Below are positions 35,010 through 43,772 of a stretch of 64,000 nucleotides of DNA, one piece after another. The DNA is taken from the NCBI GenBank assembly GCA_036802685.1, contig DAIRVS010000005.1:1-64000 (forward strand), read 5' to 3'. Each line of letters begins with the position of its first letter. The stretch's first letter is position 1. The notes beneath the pieces were generated by a model, which was not told the DNA's origin, searched no databases, and worked only from the letters and a program-made list of their open reading frames with translations. This DNA is from HGW-17 sp938004375 (GTDB lineage Bacteria > Myxococcota_A > Polyangia > HGW-17). The translations under genes and the position numbers were made by a program.

Positions 35010-37624
35010 TCCTCCCGCTGATGTGCACGCTTCTTTTCGGCGCGCAGAACACGCTGTACTTCGATTTCACCCCCCGGCCGTTCCAGCAGGGCGTCTACCA
35101 ACTGAGCGCCAACGTGGTGGTGGATGACGGCGCCGCCCGGCTGGCCGCGGCCCCCGACTGGCACCTGCCCGGCTGGGCGGCCCGCGTCGAGTTCTTCGTG
35201 GAGAACGCGACCACGGTCCAGCTCGAGGAGTACCCCGTTCACGTGGACCTGTCCCGGTTGCCCGCCGAGCTCTTCGACGTCGCGGCCATCGACGGCGCGG
35301 ATCTGCGCCTGGTGGACGCCGACGGCGGGGAGATCACCGAGTTGTGGGTGGAGAACTTCGATTTCATCGCCCGCACCGGCGAGCTCTGGCTCCAGTTGCC
35401 CACCCTGCCGCCGGGGCAGACGCGGATTTATCTCTACTTCGGGAACCCCGTCGCCGAGCCGGCAGGTTCCTGGCAGGCCGTCTTCCGCTGGTCGTCCCTG
35501 CGGTACGGAGCCTGGTGGCCCTTCCCGGGGACCTCCCAGGTGAGTGTCGTCTCCCTCGAGCCCGTGCGGGTGCAGGTTGGCGCCTCGGCGGCGGTGGACG
35601 TGACGGCCCAGCCGCTCACCTTCGCGGCCGACCCCGGGGTCGTGGCGGCCAACGGACCGTACGTCCTGGCCGGGGATCTCAACGCGTCCGACCTCGCCGT
35701 ACCCTTCTCGATGGCCGGGACCGCCTTCACCTTCGCCGCCCAGCGGGGCCTCGACGTCCTGGAGGTCTTCTCCCCGTTCGGCGTGGCCCAGGTCAGGCTG
35801 CTGCAGGGGGAGACCGTGCTCGCGGAGGCCACCGTGGGCCAGTTGGCGGCGCAGAGCCTGACGGTGGACGTGCCCACCGGGGCTTATCGGCTGCTCTCGG
35901 ACAGCCCCGTGGTCGCCTTCCACTGGACCTCGGACGGCTACGACGGGCACCCGCTGGTGCCGGCCTCCACCGAGCTCTGGGGGGCCGCCCTGGGCACTGT
36001 CTACGTCACCGCCCTCGAGGACGACACACACCTGACAGTGTATCGGTCCGACCTCGTGACCACGACGCACACGCTCCAGCGCGACGCCGTGCTGACCCTG
36101 TCCTACGGCGCCACGGCCGGGAGCGGGCCCGCCCTGCACCTGGTGGCGGACAAGCCCGTGGGGGCGCTGTCCCAGGCCGACGGCTCGGGCGGCGAGAGCG
36201 TGGCCTTCTTGTCCGGACGTCTGTTGGGCCGCGACTTCGCGCTGCCCCGCTCCGCCACCTACCTCGCGCTGGCCGCCACGGCCCCCGCGACCGTGTGCGC
36301 GACCGCCACCGCCGATGGAACCCCCCTCTCCCAGGTGACCTCCGAGGCCACCCCGTCGCCGTTCCCGAACAAGCTCCTGTTGGGCGCCCTGCCTGCCGGG
36401 ACGCGGCTCACGTGCACGGCGCCGGTGGCCGCCTTCGTGGAGGACGCCGCGCTGGGGGATGAACGGCACCTGGCCACCGTCAAGGATCATCGCCCGTTCG
36501 TCCATCCGGAGCCCACGCTGGAGGCGGTCGCTTCCCTGGCCGTGCCGCGCTTCGATCCGGGACCCGGACGGGTCGTCACCCCCGAGCTGGTGGTCCCGCA
36601 CCGGATCACCCGGTGGGAGGAGATCGGTTTCCTCGCGCCCACCGCGCGCCCTGCGGAGACGGCCCTGCGGTTCGAGGTGAGCACCGACGCGGGCGCCAAC
36701 TGGCAGGTCTATGACGGTCTGGCCTGGGTGGATTCGGCCGGCGTCGGCATGGAGCCGGGCTACCTGGCCGCCGGATTCCCTCAGTTGCCGGCGGGGCGTT
36801 CGCTCATGCTGCGCGCGACCCTCACGGGGGACGGAGCCGACACGCCCGTGCTGGGTCCCGTCGCGGTTACCTACCGCTATGACGAGGGCGCCGCCTCTCT
36901 GCGATTCGGCCCCATCGGCAGCCCCCAGTTGCAGGGTGTGCCGTTCCCGGTGACGGTGGAGGCCGTGGACGCCGACGGCGCCCTCCTCGCCGGCTACGAC
37001 GAGCCCCTCCTGCTCTCGGCCGGCAGCGCCCGGCTTCAGCCCGCGCGGCACGAGGGTTTCCTGGACGGACGTGCGGTCTTCTATGTGGTGGTGATGGACG
37101 CGGGAGAGGGGATCACGCTCTTCGCCTCGGACGGGCAGGCCTCGGGCGTGTCCGAGCCGTTCGACGTGCTGCCGGTGGACGCCGCTCGTCTCGAGAAGGT
37201 TGCAGGCGACGGCCAGTGGGGCTTTGAGGGGGAACCCCTCGAGGTCCCGCTTGTGGTGCGGCTCCTGGACGCCGAGGGGCGCCCGCTGGCCGCCCACGAC
37301 GTGACCTTCACCGCAGACGCGGGCACCTTCGAAGGGGATGACGACGGAGTCACCACGGTCGAGACCGGTAACACCGGCTATGTGGCGGTGACCTTCGTTC
37401 CGGGGCGGGGCGCGAACGTGGTGACCGCCACCCACGGTGGGCTGGAACCCGTGGTGTTCTCGGTGCGGGGCGACGAGCGGGATCCGACCCTGTACGATGC
37501 CGCGGGCTCCACGGCCTGCGCCGCACGACCCGGTCTGTCCGGGGTGCGGACCCGGGTGATTGCGCCGCTGCTGACGTTGCTGGGACTGCTGTTCCTGCGC
37601 CGTTCGCGCCGTCGCCTACGGTGA
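35006..37624 (+). CDS. DUF2341 surface protein with MYXO-CTERM-like tail
   Basis: The 872-aa product starts near a DUF2341 domain (~45-155: FFVENATTVQLEEYPVHVDL ... PPGQTRIYLYFGNP), continues with long beta-rich segments, an Ig/invasin-like region near the C-terminus (EPLEVPLVVRLLDAEGRPLA, then FVPGRGANVVTATHGGL) and ends with Cys, a hydrophobic helix (VIAPLLTLLGLLFL) and RRSRRR, the layout of a MYXO-CTERM surface-sorting tag. The first residues MILPLMCTLLFGAQ act as a short signal. It is co-translated with the FG-GAP lipoprotein (ATGA overlap; ribosome site GGGAGG). The long upstream frame to 34634 is read-through of the neighbour. Its 3' end overlaps the convergent gene by 9 bp. Confidence 0.8.
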   Translation: MILPLMCTLLFGAQNTLYFDFTPRPFQQGVYQLSANVVVDDGAARLAAAPDWHLPGWAARVEFFVENATTVQLEEYPVHVDLSRLPAELFDVAAIDGADLRLVDADGGEITELWVENFDFIARTGELWLQLPTLPPGQTRIYLYFGNPVAEPAGSWQAVFRWSSLRYGAWWPFPGTSQVSVVSLEPVRVQVGASAAVDVTAQPLTFAADPGVVAANGPYVLAGDLNASDLAVPFSMAGTAFTFAAQRGLDVLEVFSPFGVAQVRLLQGETVLAEATVGQLAAQSLTVDVPTGAYRLLSDSPVVAFHWTSDGYDGHPLVPASTELWGAALGTVYVTALEDDTHLTVYRSDLVTTTHTLQRDAVLTLSYGATAGSGPALHLVADKPVGALSQADGSGGESVAFLSGRLLGRDFALPRSATYLALAATAPATVCATATADGTPLSQVTSEATPSPFPNKLLLGALPAGTRLTCTAPVAAFVEDAALGDERHLATVKDHRPFVHPEPTLEAVASLAVPRFDPGPGRVVTPELVVPHRITRWEEIGFLAPTARPAETALRFEVSTDAGANWQVYDGLAWVDSAGVGMEPGYLAAGFPQLPAGRSLMLRATLTGDGADTPVLGPVAVTYRYDEGAASLRFGPIGSPQLQGVPFPVTVEAVDADGALLAGYDEPLLLSAGSARLQPARHEGFLDGRAVFYVVVMDAGEGITLFASDGQASGVSEPFDVLPVDAARLEKVAGDGQWGFEGEPLEVPLVVRLLDAEGRPLAAHDVTFTADAGTFEGDDDGVTTVETGNTGYVAVTFVPGRGANVVTATHGGLEPVVFSVRGDERDPTLYDAAGSTACAARPGLSGVRTRVIAPLLTLLGLLFLRRSRRRLR

Positions 37625-38683
37625 GCCTTCGGACCCTGCCGGGGTGCCGTCAGGCGGGGTCTCTTCCTCCACCACCTTCGGACCCACATAAGGGAAGAAG
37701 GCGCACCACCCGAGGTAGGCCAGCCCCAGCACGTTGAACACCAGGCGGCGCAGCCGGCGGATGAACTCTTGCATGAAGCCGTACACGGGATCGAAACCGA
37801 TCCACTGGTACAGACCCATGCTGCCGGCCTCGGTGACGCCCATCTCCACGGGGGAGAGCGAGACCACGGTCTGCAAAAGGGAGCTCCCGGTGAATAGAAA
37901 GACACTCGTGGCCCAGGAGACCTCGACCCCCAGGAGCCTGAGGACGAACCAGATCTCGTAACACACGCTCACGTGGACCAGCAGCAGCAGCAGGGCGGCG
38001 GCAAGGAGTCGCCAGCGGTAGTTCCGGCCGAAGTCGCGGAAGGTCTCGTCGAGCTCGTGGGAGAAGGACTCCACCTTGGAGAGATCCAGGCGGCGCACCA
38101 GCGGCAGCCGGTGCAGCCAGCGCGCGATGCGCTTGACCCCGATGCGGGTGACCAGCCACCAGGCCAGCGGCAGGTACAGGGCGGTGAGGAGCCCCAGGCC
38201 GAGGAACCAGAGCACGACCACCGTGCCGATGGGGCGCGGGTCGGTGTCGAAGGGGCCGAACACCAGGTACAGCAGCGGACCGGCCACGGTGACGAGCTTC
38301 TTGGTCACCGCGTAGAGGAAGTTCCACAGCAATAGCGAGGAGACGGCCTCGTGGGCGCCGATCACGGGGCCGATGAGGTTCCCCTTCACGAACTCGCCGC
38401 CGTCCCCGGAAGGGGTCAGCGCGTTGATCGCGGTCCCCGAGTTGGCCACGAGCATGATCCGGATCATGGACACGGGCCGACGGATCAGCAGACGCCAGGA
38501 GACCGTGTCCCCGAGCATGGTGACGAGGTAGATGGGAAAGAGCCAGAAGAAAGACCAGCCCGTGCGGGATAGGTGCTCCTTCGTGGTATCCCAGCCGATG
38601 TTGCGGATCAGGCCCACGATGACGACGGTCCCGACGAGGAAGACGATGAGATTGAATATTTGGCTTCTCCTGAATTTGGGCAT
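37616..38683 (-). CDS. Flippase-like membrane protein (LPG_synthase_TM/UPF0104)
   Basis: The 355-aa product has about eight hydrophobic segments, beginning with FNLIVFLVGTVVIVGLI, and the family features SFFWLFPIYLVTMLGDTVSWRLL, LTPSGDGGEFVKGNLI (the conserved P-x-G-x-x-G-E region) and SPVEMGVTEAGSMGLY near the end. The family is related to the membrane domain of lysylphosphatidylglycerol synthase and includes glycosyltransferase-associated flippase-like proteins; lipid or polyprenyl substrate unknown. No aminoacyl-transferase domain is present. The ATG has GGAG five bases upstream. It is the last gene of the minus-strand block that starts at 43640. Confidence 0.82.
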   Translation of the reverse strand: MPKFRRSQIFNLIVFLVGTVVIVGLIRNIGWDTTKEHLSRTGWSFFWLFPIYLVTMLGDTVSWRLLIRRPVSMIRIMLVANSGTAINALTPSGDGGEFVKGNLIGPVIGAHEAVSSLLLWNFLYAVTKKLVTVAGPLLYLVFGPFDTDPRPIGTVVVLWFLGLGLLTALYLPLAWWLVTRIGVKRIARWLHRLPLVRRLDLSKVESFSHELDETFRDFGRNYRWRLLAAALLLLLVHVSVCYEIWFVLRLLGVEVSWATSVFLFTGSSLLQTVVSLSPVEMGVTEAGSMGLYQWIGFDPVYGFMQEFIRRLRRLVFNVLGLAYLGWCAFFPYVGPKVVEEETPPDGTPAGSEGSP

Positions 38684-38699
38684 GGAACTCCGGGGGTCG

Positions 38700-40019
38700 T
38701 CAGATCAGGACGATCTCCTCTTCCTCGGCGTCGGCCGCCCGGGCGGCCAGGGTCTCCTGGGTCCGGGTCAAACGGCTGTCGGCGAGCTGGGAGAAGTAAT
38801 CGCGCATCTCGGGCACGCTCTGCACCAGGCGCAGGAAGTAATGACGGGAGAGGAACAGCAGGGTGGTGCGCCGGGTGGCTACGACCGAGGCGGTCGTCTC
38901 GGAGCCCAGCAGGAGGCTGATCTCGCCGAAGCTCTCGGGGGCCTGCAGCGTGGCCAGGGAGACCGCCTGGGGGGTGTCCAGGTCGCGCATGACCTCGACC
39001 TCGCCGCCCAGGATGAGATACAGCCCGGTCCCCTCCTCGCCCTGACGGACGATCACGGTGTCGGTCTCCACGACGTAGGCCTGGAAATGCTTGAGCAGAT
39101 CCATGCGCTGGGTCCGGGAGAAGGGCCTGAACAGGGGGCTGGTGGCCAGCAGGTTGCCAACCAGGCGTTCACGGGTGAACTTGTCCAGGGCTACGGCCAC
39201 CTGCTCGAGATGTTCGGCCAGGCGGGCGATGGCCTCGGCGGGGAACTCGAGCACCTGCGCCCAGCTCTGGGCGGTGACCGAGGCCGAACGGGGAGCCCGC
39301 TGGACCAGGGCCATCTCGCCGACGATGGCGCCCGCGTGCAGGGTCGCCAGGGGGGTCACGCGACCCAGCGCGTCGGTCTTGAACACCGAGAAGGAGCCCG
39401 TGCCGATCATGAAGAACGAGTTGCCGGGCTCGCCTTCGCGGATCAGCGCCTGGCCGGGCGCCAGCGGGACCAGGCGCAGCACGCGCGCGACCTCGACGAA
39501 GTGATGGGCGGGCACGTCGGAGAGCAGCGGCATGGGCAAGAGGGTGGCCGGGAAGTCCTCGGCCTTGGTGATGGTCTGGGCGAGGCCGGTCACCGTGGCG
39601 ACGAGCTCTGCCAGGGAGGGGAGGAGCTCGGCGGGCCCGTCCACGGGCGTCTCGTCGGGCAGGGGGGCCACCTTGGAGCCGGACTGGGACAGTTGCGTGG
39701 AGTTGGCGGAATAGAGATAGGCGAGCCGCTTCCAGAGCGGGTCGGCGTCCTTGCCCAGCCGTTCGAGCAGGTGCAAGAAGGCCATGGCGGCGATGGGGTG
39801 CCCCGCCCGCATGGCGATCTCGGCGGAGTACACGAGGACCTTCTCCAGAGGCTCGACGGCCTGCAGGCGGGCCAGGACGTCGATCGTGAGGAACCGCACC
39901 TCGAGGTCCAGCGGGTCCGCCTTGAGGGCGGCCACCAGGCTGCCCAGGGTCTGCTCCATGTTTCCCTGCGCGAAGTGCGCGAAGGCGAAATCCTTGAGTG
40001 ACTTGTAGGTGACCTTCAT
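38700..40019 (-). CDS. Double cyclic-nucleotide-binding domain protein
   Basis: The 439-aa product has a helical, TPR-like N-terminal part (~1-120) and two cNMP-binding domains in tandem: one around 165-285 (REGEPGNSFFMIGTGSFSVF ... GAIVGEMALVQRAPRSASV) and one around 290-410 (VRQGEEGTGLYLILGGEVEVM ... ESFGEISLLLGSETTASVVA). Both phosphate-binding cassettes keep the Gly-Glu-x-Ala/Ser-Leu core; the first has RSAS, typical of cyclic-nucleotide binders. No HTH or catalytic domain follows, so it is probably a signal-dependent adaptor. The ATG has GGAGGG seven bases upstream. Same-strand neighbours include a sigma factor gene. Confidence 0.85.
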   Translation of the reverse strand: MKVTYKSLKDFAFAHFAQGNMEQTLGSLVAALKADPLDLEVRFLTIDVLARLQAVEPLEKVLVYSAEIAMRAGHPIAAMAFLHLLERLGKDADPLWKRLAYLYSANSTQLSQSGSKVAPLPDETPVDGPAELLPSLAELVATVTGLAQTITKAEDFPATLLPMPLLSDVPAHHFVEVARVLRLVPLAPGQALIREGEPGNSFFMIGTGSFSVFKTDALGRVTPLATLHAGAIVGEMALVQRAPRSASVTAQSWAQVLEFPAEAIARLAEHLEQVAVALDKFTRERLVGNLLATSPLFRPFSRTQRMDLLKHFQAYVVETDTVIVRQGEEGTGLYLILGGEVEVMRDLDTPQAVSLATLQAPESFGEISLLLGSETTASVVATRRTTLLFLSRHYFLRLVQSVPEMRDYFSQLADSRLTRTQETLAARAADAEEEEIVLI

Positions 40020-40106
40020 GGGTGGACCCTCCCGGCCTGGCCGTCAGGGACGGAAGTATAGCCTGCGAACGCGGGAGATTTCAAGCGTCGTCTGCCATCG
40101 CCGCCG

Positions 40107-40751
40107 TCAGAAGAACGAGAGCGGCGTCTCGGGCTCGAACAGGATCACGAAGGAGCAGGTCGTGTGGCCGGTGGTCATGCAGTTCTCCTCGTGGATGCGC
40201 AGGCAGGGGATGCGGTGCAGCTCGAGGATGCCCCCGGCGAAGCCGGAGATCACGCTGCAGAACAGGGGCAGGTTCACGGGCCTCGCCAGGGCGTGGAACG
40301 CGATCTGGGAGGGGGAGACCCGCTCGTCCACGGCCGCCTCCAGGGGAAGGAACCAGTTGGGCAGTCGCTCGAGACCCCGCTGGAGCCGGGCGGCGACGTG
40401 GAGGATGGCGGTGGACCGCTTCTGGTGGAACATCCGGGACAGGGAGTCGAGCTGGGCCACGGTGAGATCGCCGACGAACTTGCCGGCGTGGGAGGTCACG
40501 AACCGGCGTCCCCAGGCGGCGCCGAAGTCCGCCAGCATCGGGTGCATCTGCATGTCCACTGCAGCAAGCAGGATGGAGAATTCGCGGGCGGAGACCCAGG
40601 CGTCGGGCTCCCCCTCGCGGGCGAAGACCATCTTGAGGGTGGCCGGCAGCAGGGAGAGGAATCGCGCGAAGGCGACTTCGCCGATGGTCTCGGTGAAATA
40701 CTCGCACAGATCGCCGAACACCTCCTGTTTCACCAGGAGCTCGGGGTTCAT
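40107..40751 (-). CDS. V4R-like small-molecule-binding protein
   Basis: The 214-aa product is alpha/beta with a C-terminal block (VISGFAGGILELH, then EENCMTTGHTTCSFVILFEP) that resembles the end of V4R domains, where a pattern E-x-x-C-x(5)-C-x-F-x-V binds ligands or metal. That assignment is by pattern only. It has no DNA-binding part. Its ATG overlaps the sigma-factor stop by four bases (ATGA), so it is co-translated with it and may be its sensor or regulator. Confidence 0.6.
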   Translation of the reverse strand: MNPELLVKQEVFGDLCEYFTETIGEVAFARFLSLLPATLKMVFAREGEPDAWVSAREFSILLAAVDMQMHPMLADFGAAWGRRFVTSHAGKFVGDLTVAQLDSLSRMFHQKRSTAILHVAARLQRGLERLPNWFLPLEAAVDERVSPSQIAFHALARPVNLPLFCSVISGFAGGILELHRIPCLRIHEENCMTTGHTTCSFVILFEPETPLSFF

Positions 40752-41422
40752 GGCTGCACCCCCGATCCCTGGCGGAGGTGGTCGATGACGCGAGCGTGGA
40801 GCCTGCAGGCCCAGCTCTTGGAGCGGCCCTTCTGCCGGGCGAACTCGTCGAGGGAATGACCGTCGTGATAGACCGCCCGAACCAGCTCCTGCCACGGCTC
40901 GGGCAGCTCCGCCACCTGGGTGCGGACCCAGGCCAGCTCGCTGCGCCGCTCGACCTCGTCTAACCCCTCGCCGCTGCCGGCGTCGGGGAGCTCGTCGAGG
41001 CGCTCCGAGGAGAGGCGGTAGCAGGTGGTCAACCCCGCGAGGGTGGAGGAGAGGCGATCCACCAACTCGGCGGTGGAGGGGGCCGCGGGACCCCTCTGCA
41101 GGGGCAAACTCTTCTCCTGGAGATAGGAGTTGGCGGTCTCCTCGGCGATGAGCTCGGTCTGGTGCCCGATCTGGAACCACTGGCGGCGCACGCCGTCGAG
41201 GATCGCCCCCTTGATCCGATAGTAGGCGAACGTGGAGAACTGGAAACCGCGCTGCGGATCGTACCGGCGTGCGGACTCGATCAGGCCGATCGTGCCCATG
41301 TTGATGAGCTCGTCCACCTCGATCTTCCGATGGACCAGGCGATGCACGTCGTTGGCGATCTTCCGGACGAGGTCCAGGTTGCCGTCGACGAGTTCCTGCT
41401 GCAGCCGGTCCGGGCGCTCCAT
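40748..41422 (-). CDS. FliA-type sigma-70 family factor
   Basis: The 224-aa product has region 2 (VDELINMGTIGLIESARRYDPQ, then FSTFAYYRIKGAILDGVRR), a region 3-like middle and region 4 with HTH (HSLDEFARQKGRSKSWACRLHARVIDHL). The size and region 2 sequence resemble the FliA/WhiG group of sigma factors. No flagellar genes are in the window, so it probably directs another regulon. The start has only a weak ribosome site (GGTGAG). Genes for a V4R-like and a DUF296 protein flank it with 4-bp overlap and 7-bp spacing, suggesting one regulatory operon. Confidence 0.85.
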   Translation of the reverse strand: MERPDRLQQELVDGNLDLVRKIANDVHRLVHRKIEVDELINMGTIGLIESARRYDPQRGFQFSTFAYYRIKGAILDGVRRQWFQIGHQTELIAEETANSYLQEKSLPLQRGPAAPSTAELVDRLSSTLAGLTTCYRLSSERLDELPDAGSGEGLDEVERRSELAWVRTQVAELPEPWQELVRAVYHDGHSLDEFARQKGRSKSWACRLHARVIDHLRQGSGVQP

Positions 41423-41429
41423 GATCGTC

Positions 41430-42197
41430 TCACCGGTGTTTGAGGGGGCGGGCCTGGAAGCGCCGCGTGCCGTCGGGATCCTCTCCCACCAGATCGAACT
41501 GCAGCACCTGCATGCTCAGGCGGGCCTTGTTCTTGCTGGGCAGCCACACCTCGAGCATGTCGCCGGAGTCGACCTTTTGTACGCGGCAGGAGCCGAACTT
41601 GAAGTGCTCGACGATGTCCCCCGCGCCGGGCAGAGCGAAGCCGTCGTTGGAGACGCCTCCTGCGGCGGCGGCGCTCTCGGAGACGAGGGTGGGCGACTCG
41701 GTCTCGGGTTCGGCAGGTGCGGCGTCCGATGGACCCGGGCTCGGTCGGTCCGCCGCTCCGGCGGACTCGGTGAAGCAGTCCGCCCAGGCGGGGAACAGGA
41801 GCTTCGGGTCGGAGCGCTTCACGATGAAGACGTCGTCGAAGGCGTCGAGGCGGAACTCGCACGAAAGGAGGCGGGCGGAGACGAGCAGGCCCCCCACGAT
41901 CTGAAGTCCGGCCGGTCCGGGGACCTGCAGGGTGGCCATCAGTTGGGTCTCCACCTTGCCGTCGACGTCGGAGACGAAGCCTGTGCAGCGCAGGATGAGC
42001 GCCGGCGCGTTCACGACGAGGGGGACGCCGCGGGGTTCGGTCACCAGGGAGAACCCCTCGAGCTGGCCAGCGAGCTCCACGTGGCCGGACCGGATCCCGT
42101 GATCGGTGAACAGCCGCGAGAAGGCGGTCGGCAGCTCCATGCCACGCGTGAAGGAGCCGACCAGATGACGGACTTTCTGGGTATGGACGCAGAACAA
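41430..42197 (-). CDS. DUF296 (PPC) domain protein with C-terminal beta domain
   Basis: The 255-aa product starts with a PPC/DUF296 domain (~8-130: VRHLVGSFTRGMELPTAFSR, then HGIRSGHVELAGQLEGFSLV), found in bacterial and plant AT-hook DNA-binding proteins and as trimeric regulators. After an acidic Pro/Ser-rich linker, a ~60-residue domain begins FKFGSCRVQKVDSGDMLEVW, similar in pattern to small SH3/CarD-like beta barrels. The start is TTG at 42197 with GGAGG five bases upstream; no ATG or GTG is near. It ends 7 bp before the sigma factor gene. Confidence 0.72.
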   Translation of the reverse strand: MFCVHTQKVRHLVGSFTRGMELPTAFSRLFTDHGIRSGHVELAGQLEGFSLVTEPRGVPLVVNAPALILRCTGFVSDVDGKVETQLMATLQVPGPAGLQIVGGLLVSARLLSCEFRLDAFDDVFIVKRSDPKLLFPAWADCFTESAGAADRPSPGPSDAAPAEPETESPTLVSESAAAAGGVSNDGFALPGAGDIVEHFKFGSCRVQKVDSGDMLEVWLPSKNKARLSMQVLQFDLVGEDPDGTRRFQARPLKHR

Positions 42198-42221
42198 GGG
42201 GACCTCCGGGTGCCGGGGGGT

Positions 42222-43322
42222 TCACTCCAGCATCAGGATGCCGGGCAGGTTGTAGCGCTTGACGCACTGCCTGAACTGCCAGCAGTTCGGCCGCTCGAGG
42301 CAGTGGTTGGCGTGTACGCGCTGGGACTTGTGCAGGTGGCGGATGGCCGCGCCCACCTTCTGGTTCCATTCGCTCTCATGCTCATCGAAGAACCGGGCGG
42401 ATTTCTGGATCCGGGGCACCAGGAACCGCAGATCGGCGGCGATCTGCTTGGGCACGGCCACCGAGAGGTCGCTGAGGACGCCCTTGATGACCTGCGGGTG
42501 CATGGAACGGTAGAAGGCCTCGTCGTCACCCTTCCTGCGGGCAGCCAGCTCCTCGCGGGTCACCAGTTCATGGATCTGGGCCTCCAGCACGCGCATGCTC
42601 TCGAAGAGCTCGGACAGGGGCTTCTCGGGGAGCTCTTGTCCGGTGGCGGCGAGGAAGCGGGCGACCTCGAGCTCGAGTTGGGCCGCCTGCTCACAAAAGA
42701 CGGTCAACTTGGAGACCACCGGATCCTGTGCGAGGAAGGAGCACGTCTCGGGCACGTCCATGCCGCACCCCGCGCGTTTGGCGATGTCCTGGGGGCCGGG
42801 TTCGGTCTCGGCGGCCGGGGAGTCCCCGGGGAGCGGCGCGGGCTTCTCGTCGACGACCTTGTCCCCCATGTCCTCGTTCACCAGGCGCTTGTCCCTGGCC
42901 TTCTTGGCCGCGGCCTCGCCCTCGGCGTCGAGGGAGGGGCCTTCGGGGACGATGAGCTCGGGCGTCCGGTCAGTCTTGGGGTCCTGTTCATCCTCGCCGG
43001 GCACGCGGGCCCCGCTGATGAGGGTCGCCACGGCGGTGATGCCCGCGCCGGGGACGCACTCGGCGTGCTTGCCCACCGGGCACTGGTGCTTCTGCAGGTG
43101 CTCCTGAAGCTCGGTGAGGAGCTTCTCGGCCTCGGTGACCTTGTCCTGGACCCGCTTTTCGAGGTCGGCCAGGGTCTCCTTGGCGCACTGGAGGTTGCGG
43201 TCCACCCAGTTTCTCGAGTCGAGCCGCGAGGGATCCTTCTTCTTGCACCCGGTGAGCGACGGCGTCCACGCGGTCGCAAGGGTCAGCAAAAGAATGATCC
43301 ACCCCGGGTTCGATCTACGCAT
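42222..43322 (-). CDS. Lipoprotein, unknown function
   Basis: The 366-aa product has a lipoprotein signal (ILLLTLATAWTPSLTGC), a short coiled coil (~35-75), an acidic low-complexity middle and a helical C-terminal half with four or more cysteines (C-G-M-D-V-P-E-T-C, CLERPNCWQFRQC). No domain recognised. The ATG has AAGGAG nine bases upstream. It is 24 bp upstream of the DUF296 gene on the same strand. Confidence 0.72.
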   Translation of the reverse strand: MRRSNPGWIILLLTLATAWTPSLTGCKKKDPSRLDSRNWVDRNLQCAKETLADLEKRVQDKVTEAEKLLTELQEHLQKHQCPVGKHAECVPGAGITAVATLISGARVPGEDEQDPKTDRTPELIVPEGPSLDAEGEAAAKKARDKRLVNEDMGDKVVDEKPAPLPGDSPAAETEPGPQDIAKRAGCGMDVPETCSFLAQDPVVSKLTVFCEQAAQLELEVARFLAATGQELPEKPLSELFESMRVLEAQIHELVTREELAARRKGDDEAFYRSMHPQVIKGVLSDLSVAVPKQIAADLRFLVPRIQKSARFFDEHESEWNQKVGAAIRHLHKSQRVHANHCLERPNCWQFRQCVKRYNLPGILMLE

Positions 43323-43346
43323 GGGGGGCTCCTTGAGGCAGGGGTC

Positions 43347-43640
43347 TCAGAACGTGAAGTGCTGCTGGATGTCCGCCGCCATCTCGGAGTGGGACAGCAC
43401 GGGGCGGTTCGCCTGGGGCGCGGTCGCGGCGGCGGAAACCTCGCCGGGATTGGCCGGTTCATATTCGTCCACGTAGGGCAGCGGGGGCTGCTCGTCCATC
43501 AGCGAGCCGTTGAGGAAGGAGGAGATGCGGTTCTCCACGAAGGAGCTCATGCTGATGTTGTTCGATTCGCAATAATCGTGAATCCGGTCGTACAGTTCAC
43601 CGCGGACAGAGATGGAACGACGAGTCTGCTGTTTGGCCAT
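43347..43640 (-). CDS. Ribbon-helix-helix DNA-binding protein
   Basis: About 97 aa. The N-terminus (RRSISVRGELYDRIHDYCESNNISMSSFVE) is a ribbon-helix-helix (CopG/MetJ-like) domain; the tail is Pro-rich and ends MAADIQQHFTF. It is probably a dimeric transcription regulator at the head of the block of minus-strand regulatory genes. The start could be the ATG at 43640 or at 43649; AAGG lies just before the latter and 12 bases before the former. No toxin gene is adjacent. Confidence 0.7.
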   Translation of the reverse strand: MAKQQTRRSISVRGELYDRIHDYCESNNISMSSFVENRISSFLNGSLMDEQPPLPYVDEYEPANPGEVSAAATAPQANRPVLSHSEMAADIQQHFTF

Positions 43641-43772
43641 GGGGATCATCAACCTTCCATTGAGTTGAATGGATGAGCGGCATCCATCCGAAAAACCGGA
43701 GGTCTTTATAAACGAACCGAACCGGAGGTCAAGCTGAAAATCGTATGTTTGATGGTGGAATAGTTCAGTGGA

